Shown piece by piece: positions 59,072 to 64,000 of a stretch of 64,000 nt of DNA. Source of the stretch: Bacillus atrophaeus (GTDB taxonomy: Bacteria; Bacillota; Bacilli; Bacillales; Bacillaceae); NCBI RefSeq assembly GCF_001584335.1, contig NZ_LSBB01000001.1, forward strand, positions 186,001-250,000, read 5' to 3'. How positions within the stretch are numbered: the stretch's first letter is position 1; every line of letters starts with the position of its first letter. Under the pieces are notes generated by a model that searched no databases, was not told the DNA's origin, and saw only the letters and a list, made by a program, of their open reading frames with translations. A program made the translations under genes and the position numbers.

Positions 59072-59962
59072 ATGCTGACAATTAACCGTCTTACAAAAAC
59101 ATATCAGCAGCATCAAGCTGTGCGGAATATAAGCTTTGGCGTAAAAGAAAATGAATGTGTTGCTCTGCTTGGTCCGAATGGGGCGGGGAAAACGACAACG
59201 CTGCAAATGCTGGCGGGGCTTTTAACTCCAACCTCAGGAGACATTGAAATGTTGGGCAAGCACAGGATAGATCGGCGCCAGATCGGCTATCTTCCTCAAT
59301 ATCCATCTTTTTATTCGTGGATGACCGCAAAAGAGTTTTTATCCTTTGCCGGGAAGCTCTCCGGCCTTTCAAAAGAAGAGTGTCTTAAGGAAATAGCCCC
59401 TATGCTGGAATTTGTCGGTCTTGAGGAAGCGGCAGACAAAAAAATCGGCGGGTTTTCAGGAGGAATGAAGCAAAGGCTCGGACTTGCACAGGCTCTCCTT
59501 CATAAACCGAAGCTTTTGATTTTGGATGAGCCGGTGTCCGCCCTGGACCCGACAGGCCGCATGGAGGTTCTTGAGATGATGAAGGAGCTGAAGAAGCATA
59601 TGGCTGTTTTATTTTCTACACATGTTCTTCATGACGCAGAGCAGGTTTGCGATCAAGTCGTTATTTTAAAAGAGGGCTCGATTTCTTGGCAAGGCGCCTT
59701 GCAGCAACTGAAAGATCAGTATCAAACGAACGTTTTCGTCCTAGCCGTTAAAGAAGAACTTAAAGGCTGGCTGGAGGACCTGCCTTTTGTTTCAGATGTT
59801 GTCTACAAAAATGGGTCCCAAGCTGTTTTTGAACTTCAAGATACAGCTTTCAGCGGTACGCTGCTGCGGAATTGTTTAGACAGGGGAATGACGGTTACTC
59901 ATTTTGAACAAAAATCGGAATCGCTTGAAGACGTATACATCAAGGTGGTGCATTCGCAATGA
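59072..59962 (+). CDS. yxlF: ABC transporter ATPase YxlF
   Basis: 296 residues. Walker A GPNGAGKTTT, Q-loop LPQYPSFYSWMT, signature GFSGGMKQRLGLAQ, Walker B LLILDEPVSALDP. Forms an ABC exporter with the membrane subunit YxlG, whose start overlaps this stop by 4 bases. Substrate unknown. Confidence 0.93.
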   Translation: MLTINRLTKTYQQHQAVRNISFGVKENECVALLGPNGAGKTTTLQMLAGLLTPTSGDIEMLGKHRIDRRQIGYLPQYPSFYSWMTAKEFLSFAGKLSGLSKEECLKEIAPMLEFVGLEEAADKKIGGFSGGMKQRLGLAQALLHKPKLLILDEPVSALDPTGRMEVLEMMKELKKHMAVLFSTHVLHDAEQVCDQVVILKEGSISWQGALQQLKDQYQTNVFVLAVKEELKGWLEDLPFVSDVVYKNGSQAVFELQDTAFSGTLLRNCLDRGMTVTHFEQKSESLEDVYIKVVHSQ

Positions 59963-60735
59963 AGACATGTATGGTTCTTTTAAAAAAGGAATGGTTTGAA
60001 GCGCTGAAAAGCGGCAGGCTGATATGGCTTCCAATCGCCATGATGATTGTCGGATTAACGCAGCCGCTCAGCTTATATTATATGCCTGAAATCATCGAAA
60101 ACGCGGGGAATTTACCCGACGGCGTAGCCATAAACTTTACCATGCCTTCGGGAAATGAAGTGATGATCAGCACGCTGTCCCAGTTCAGCGTACTTGGAAC
60201 GGCATTATTGATTTTCAGCGTGATGGGCAGCGTGGCGAATGAACGAAATCAAGGCGTCCTCGCTCTCATCATGTCTCGGCCTGTACCGGCTGTCTACTAT
60301 ATACTGAGCAAATGGATCGTTCATAGTGTGATCGGGGCAGGGTCTTTTGCGGCTGGATATGGCCTCGCCTATTACTACGTACATATGCTGTTTGACGGTA
60401 CGGACTCCGCCCGGTTTTTATCCAGTCTTGGCGTGTATTCCCTCTGGGTTGTCTTCGTCATGACCGCCGGTTTGTTAGGCAGTACCGTATTTCGTTCAAT
60501 CGGAGCAGCCGCCGCGGCCGGAATAGGATTGGTGGCTGCAGTGTCTTTGGCAGTGTCCCTCTCCCCAGATCATACGGTTTGGCTGCCGTCTGTATTGAGA
60601 ACGCAGGCGGATCATATGCTGGTGCATGGGGAATGGAGCGACTTCTTTGGCTGGACACTTGCGGCTTCCGTCTTGTGTATTGTAGTGCTCGCCGCTTTAT
60701 CCGTCTGGTGTTTTCGGCGATATAAAACATATTAA
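59959..60735 (+). CDS. yxlG: ABC transporter permease YxlG
   Basis: 258 residues, six membrane segments of ABC2 type (NosY-like): N-terminal [20 protein letters not shown] and [20 protein letters not shown]. Last gene of the sigY operon. Convergent with yxlH, the stop codons overlapping by 4 bases (60732-60735) with no terminator hairpin visible. Confidence 0.9.
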   Translation: MKTCMVLLKKEWFEALKSGRLIWLPIAMMIVGLTQPLSLYYMPEIIENAGNLPDGVAINFTMPSGNEVMISTLSQFSVLGTALLIFSVMGSVANERNQGVLALIMSRPVPAVYYILSKWIVHSVIGAGSFAAGYGLAYYYVHMLFDGTDSARFLSSLGVYSLWVVFVMTAGLLGSTVFRSIGAAAAAGIGLVAAVSLAVSLSPDHTVWLPSVLRTQADHMLVHGEWSDFFGWTLAASVLCIVVLAALSVWCFRRYKTY

Positions 60736-61935
60736 TCTATCATATAATTTCTTTTTATGAGTATTATACCAAGGGCGGCGAACGCCAAGATGCCGGCAGC
60801 GATGAACACGTCATTCAAACCGAATGTTTGTGCAATTTTTCCGGCAAGCATCGGACCGATAAAAATACCGAGTGCGTAAAATGATTGATAAAACCCCATG
60901 ACTGACATCTTTAAACGAGCTGAACTGATATCCACGGCCTGACCCAGCAGCAAAGGAAACACGAAACCCAGCGCCAGCCCGATGACAGCTTGGGTGAAAC
61001 AAATCGAAAGTAATGAGGCCGAGAGGGGAATGCAGCATAAGCAGATCCCCGTAACGGCAAAACAGGTAATCAGCGTTCGGCGAATGTTATGTTTGGTAAA
61101 ATGAAAGACTGCAAGACTTAAAGTCGCAGCTGCATGTGGGAGGAAAAAGGAGCTCATCACCCATAGCAGCTCGATATCGTTCATCCCGAGCCGATTTGTA
61201 TAGATCGGGGGTAAAACCAAAAACGGTCATAAATAGAATAGCGTGAGCCGTTAAAGAAAGCGTTGTGAGCGTTTTCAGATTCGGCAGAACCAGCGTTTCT
61301 TTGATAGATTGCGAGATGGAAATGGTTTCTCGTGTTCCCGGCGAAGATGAGGGGTCTTTTATAAAACAGCAGATGATAAGCCCTGCAACAGACGCGGCTA
61401 ACGCCATCCAAAATGGTACATGCCTGCCTAAATGGGCTGCCGCAAAGCCGCAAAACACAATGCTGATAAACTGAGGCATCACGGTGAAAAATTGCATAGT
61501 CCCCATCGCCTTTGACGCGTTTTCATGATTGAAATACTGAGCATAGATAATCGTTGCCATCACCCACATTGACGCTGTGATGCCTGCGAAGAGCCGAGCG
61601 GTCAACACCATTATGAATGAATCAAAATATAAAAAAAGCAGACTGCTGATCAAAGAGAATAAAAAACCGGTGATCAGCAATTGCTTGCGAAGGCTGAAAA
61701 GGAAATCCGCAAGCAGACCGAGCGGAAAACGCAGGAGAATCTGCGTCACGCCATAGCTTCCGAGGATGATTCCGATCGCTCCGTAAGAAAAGCTCTTATC
61801 TTCTAAATAAAGGCCAAAGACTGGAACGTATATATAGCCGGCGAACCAAAAACAGAACACCATACATAAAAACACAGCATGGTCCCGCGCGGTCATTGTT
61901 TTTTTCTCATGAATCAGTGTTTGCTGTATTTCCAT
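60732..61935 (-). pseudogene. yxlH: MFS transporter yxlH, frameshifted
   Basis: The N-terminal frame (61935 down to about 61210) encodes seven membrane segments ([20 protein letters not shown]...). At about 61208-61218 the frame changes: one frame reads [11 protein letters not shown], while the C-terminal half continues in another ([20 protein letters not shown]... to NYMID). An extra base at the ACCCCC run, or two missing, accounts for the break. Together the parts give a full about 400-residue MFS exporter as in strain 168. It is either a recent pseudogene or a sequence error. A cre-like TGAAAGCGTTACAA (61975-61988) lies upstream. Confidence 0.85.
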
Positions 61936-61974
61936 CACTCTCATTCCTTTCCATTTCAAGTACATCATACTTTA

Positions 61975-61988
61975 TGAAAGCGTTACAA
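61975..61988. promoter_or_regulatory. cre-like box before yxlH
   Basis: TGAAAGCGTTACAA, one base short of the standard cre spacing, 40 bases upstream of yxlH. Low-to-moderate support. Confidence 0.45.
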
Positions 61989-62011
61989 CATTAAGGTACA
62001 AAACAGGTATA

Positions 62012-62042
62012 AAAAAACAGGGCCGGTAACGGTCCTGTTTTT
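62012..62042 (-). terminator. Terminator of katX
   Basis: AAAAACAGG(G)CC / GG(T)CCTGTTTTT stem directly past the katX stop codon. Confidence 0.88.
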
Positions 62043-62046
62043 TAGG

Positions 62047-63690
62047 TTAATACGGATCAGACGGATGGCTTTCTTTTTCAGCCTGCTGAGCGGCTTGAGC
62101 GGTTTCTGTCGTGCCGATCGGTCCGTTGCTGTTGTTTTCCGCGGCTTTTTTCAGCCCTTCAGCAACCCGATTTCCGTAATCTGGATCGGCTTTTGTGAAA
62201 TTCTCGATCATTTGGTCCTGAATGTCTTTCTTGCATGTCGATAAGGTATTGACCAGATTTGTAATCAATTCATTTCGTTCAAATTCAGAAAATCTCCGGT
62301 ACGTTTCCCCGGCCTGTCCGAAATTGTTGGTTCTCTCGATTGCTTCCCGCTTTAAGTCGCCTTCGACATGAGGCGTATGGTCTTTCGCCTGCTTCGGCGC
62401 TTCGTTCAATCCGCCCATGATGGATGGCTCATAGTTGACATGCGGGTTTTGTCCTTCGCCAATGTCCACCCGATATTGCATTTGCCCGCCTTGCTGATTG
62501 GTCGCGACGTGTTTTTTCGGTGAGTTGATCGGCAGCTGCAAGTAGTTTGCGCCAACCCGATAACGCTGGGTGTCCGAATAGGCAAACGTCCGTCCCTGAA
62601 GCAATTTATCATCAGAAAAATCAAGGCCGTCCACAAGCACGCCTGTTCCAAATGATGCCTGCTCTACTTCAGCATGGTAGTTTTCAGGATTTTTGTTTAA
62701 CACCAATTTGCCGATCGGCTTCCATGGGAAGTCGTCTTTATACCACAGCTTTGTCGGATCAAGCGGATCAAAGTCAAGCTCCGGATGCTCATCATCGCTC
62801 ATGATTTGGGCGTAAACTTCCCATTCCGGATAATCGCCATTTTCAATCGCTTCATACAAGTCCTGTGTCGCATGGTTGAAGTTTTTCCCTTGAATCTCTT
62901 CTGCTTCTTTCTGCGTCAGATTGCGAATGCCCTGCTTCGGTTCAAAGTGGTATTTGACGAGAACAGCCTTGCCTTCTTCATTCACCCATTTGTATGCATG
63001 AACGCCTGATCCTTGCATATGCCGGTAGTTAGCGGGAATGCCCCAAGGCGAAAATAAGAATGTGATCATATGTGTCGCTTCAGGAGATTGAGAAATAAAG
63101 TCGAAAATACGTTCACCATCTTGGATATTGGTCACGGGATCAGGCTGAAAGGCGTGAACAAGATCCGGGAATTTGAGCGGATCACGGATAAAAAAGATTT
63201 TTAAGTTGTTCCCGACCAGATCCCAGTTTCCGTCTTCGGTATACAGCTTAACGGCAAAACCGCGCGGGTCCCGTAATGTCTCAGGTGAGTGTTTTCCATG
63301 ATTGACTGTTGAAAAACGAACAAATGCCGGCGTTTTCTTACCCTTTTCTTGAAAAAGCTTTGCCCGTGTGTACTTCGAAATTGGCTCGTCTCCAAAACCT
63401 CCGTAAGCTTCAAAATAACCGTGAGCCCCCGCGCCTCTTGCATGAACGACACGTTCAGGAATGCGTTCCCGGTCAAAGTGGCTGATTTTTTCTAGAAAAT
63501 CGTAATTTTCCAGAGTTGTCGGGCCTCTGTTGCCGACTGTTCTGACATTTTGATTGTCAGTGATGGGATGTCCCTGTCTGTTCGTCAAGGTTTCTTCAGA
63601 CTCGCTTTTTCCAGTGGTCTTGTGAGAAAGCTCATCTTCACTGCCTTCGACATTTGTACCGTGATACTCCTGCTGATTGTCATCTTTCAT
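62047..63690 (-). CDS. katX: Spore catalase KatX
   Basis: 547-residue heme catalase, small-subunit type but with a long C-terminus. [20 protein letters not shown], the Asn/His active-site region [20 protein letters not shown], and proximal ligand motif RTFAYSDTQ. In B. subtilis it is the main catalase of dormant spores and protects germinating spores from H2O2. SD GGAGGGG. The promoter at 63723-63749 fits sigma-F/sigma-B control. Confidence 0.95.
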   Translation of the reverse strand: MKDDNQQEYHGTNVEGSEDELSHKTTGKSESEETLTNRQGHPITDNQNVRTVGNRGPTTLENYDFLEKISHFDRERIPERVVHARGAGAHGYFEAYGGFGDEPISKYTRAKLFQEKGKKTPAFVRFSTVNHGKHSPETLRDPRGFAVKLYTEDGNWDLVGNNLKIFFIRDPLKFPDLVHAFQPDPVTNIQDGERIFDFISQSPEATHMITFLFSPWGIPANYRHMQGSGVHAYKWVNEEGKAVLVKYHFEPKQGIRNLTQKEAEEIQGKNFNHATQDLYEAIENGDYPEWEVYAQIMSDDEHPELDFDPLDPTKLWYKDDFPWKPIGKLVLNKNPENYHAEVEQASFGTGVLVDGLDFSDDKLLQGRTFAYSDTQRYRVGANYLQLPINSPKKHVATNQQGGQMQYRVDIGEGQNPHVNYEPSIMGGLNEAPKQAKDHTPHVEGDLKREAIERTNNFGQAGETYRRFSEFERNELITNLVNTLSTCKKDIQDQMIENFTKADPDYGNRVAEGLKKAAENNSNGPIGTTETAQAAQQAEKESHPSDPY

Positions 63691-63722
63691 TGGTTGACCC
63701 CTCCTTTTAGAACGGTAACAAT

Positions 63723-63749
63723 ATGCCCTATATGGAAAGTTTTTAAAAC
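63723..63749 (-). promoter_or_regulatory. Sigma-B/sigma-F type promoter of katX
   Basis: Minus strand GTTTTA, 15 bases, GGGCAT, with CATATAGGGCAT around the -10. This fits the overlapping sigma-B and sigma-F recognition known for katX. Confidence 0.7.
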
Positions 63750-63819
63750 TGTTCGTTTTTTTTCATTTGTTTCGGGAATGGTACAGTGTACAGCAAAATG
63801 GGAAAAGGAGACGTAACTT

Positions 63820-64000
63820 GTGAATAGAGAAAGACATCCGATACCTATCGAGTTTTATCAAAAAACAGCGCTTGAGCTTGCCCCGTCTCTTCTCGGCTGT
63901 TTATTAGTGAAGGAAACAGACGAAGGCATAGCTTCAGGTTATATTGTGGAAACAGAGGCCTATATGGGCGCAGAAGACAGAGCGGCCCACAGCTTTAACA
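63820..64000 (+). CDS. yxlJ: 3-methyladenine DNA glycosylase (Aag family), 5' part
   Basis: First 60 residues of an alkyladenine glycosylase, cut by the window end. The family motifs LAPSLLGCLLVKE and IVETEAYMGAEDRAAHSF (with the catalytic Glu in VETEAY) are clear. GTG start 63820 with SD GGAAAAGGAG. The full protein is about 196 residues in strain 168. It excises alkylated bases in repair. Confidence 0.93.
   Translation, partial: MNRERHPIPIEFYQKTALELAPSLLGCLLVKETDEGIASGYIVETEAYMGAEDRAAHSFN

Overview
The window looks like a chromosome segment from a member of the Bacillus subtilis species complex. Gene content and order follow the bglP-to-yxlJ region of B. subtilis 168 (bglPH, yxiE, yxiM, dbpA, yxiO, licT, citH, katE, yxiS, nupG, yxjB, yxjC-scoAB-yxjF, yxjG/H, yxjI, yxjJ, pepT, galE, yxkC, yxkD, yxkF, msmX, yxkH, yxzE, cimH, cydABCD, yxkO, yxlA, sigY-yxlCDEFG, yxlH, katX, yxlJ). 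From memory the proteins differ from strain 168 by more than strain-level divergence, so a sister species such as the mojavensis/halotolerans/vallismortis group is plausible. No search was possible. No rRNA, tRNA, CRISPR array or complete insertion sequence was seen.

Layout. (1) 1-1.45 kb: the tail of an unknown gene and an AvtA-like aminotransferase. (2) 1.48-5.6 kb: beta-glucoside PTS operon bglP-bglH under catabolite repression and LicT antitermination, then yxiE. (3) 5.6-13.6 kb: an accessory region. It holds an AT-rich strip of gene relics, an L-isoleucine-4-hydroxylase locus (dioxygenase, divergent dehydrogenase and EamA exporter), a secreted pectate/pectin lyase, broken pieces of wapA around a toxin relic with an intact putative immunity gene, and a PadR/DUF2812 pair. 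(4) 13.6-28.8 kb: yxiM esterase, a Cys-rich pentapeptide protein, dbpA, yxiO, licT (whose usual target bglS is missing), citH, katE and nupG with a guanine riboswitch. (5) 29.3-35.9 kb: rRNA methyltransferase yxjB behind a short leader peptide. Next comes a ketone-body operon yxjC-scoA-scoB-yxjF with a sigma-54 promoter, three upstream inverted repeats and a downstream sigma-54 activator gene. (6) 36-49 kb: methionine-synthase-like gene with SAM riboswitch, pepT, galE, yxkD with guanidine-I riboswitch, msmX, yxkH and cimH, with several decayed genes between. (7) 49.3-64 kb: cydABCD with three Rex sites, yxkO, yxlA, the sigY operon, a frameshifted yxlH, spore catalase katX and the start of yxlJ (aag).

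Most genes serve carbon and nutrient scavenging: beta-glucosides, pectin, citrate/malate, nucleosides, acetoacetate/hydroxybutyrate and galactose. Catabolite control is common: cre-like boxes precede bglP, yxiM, the licT target, citH, yxjC, the sigma-54 activator gene, msmX and yxlH. Points most worth a second look are the self-contained sigma-54 circuit at 30.5-35.9 kb, the leader-peptide attenuator of yxjB at 29.4 kb, the 4-hydroxyisoleucine locus at 7-9.7 kb, and the wapA toxin/immunity relics at 11-12.6 kb.
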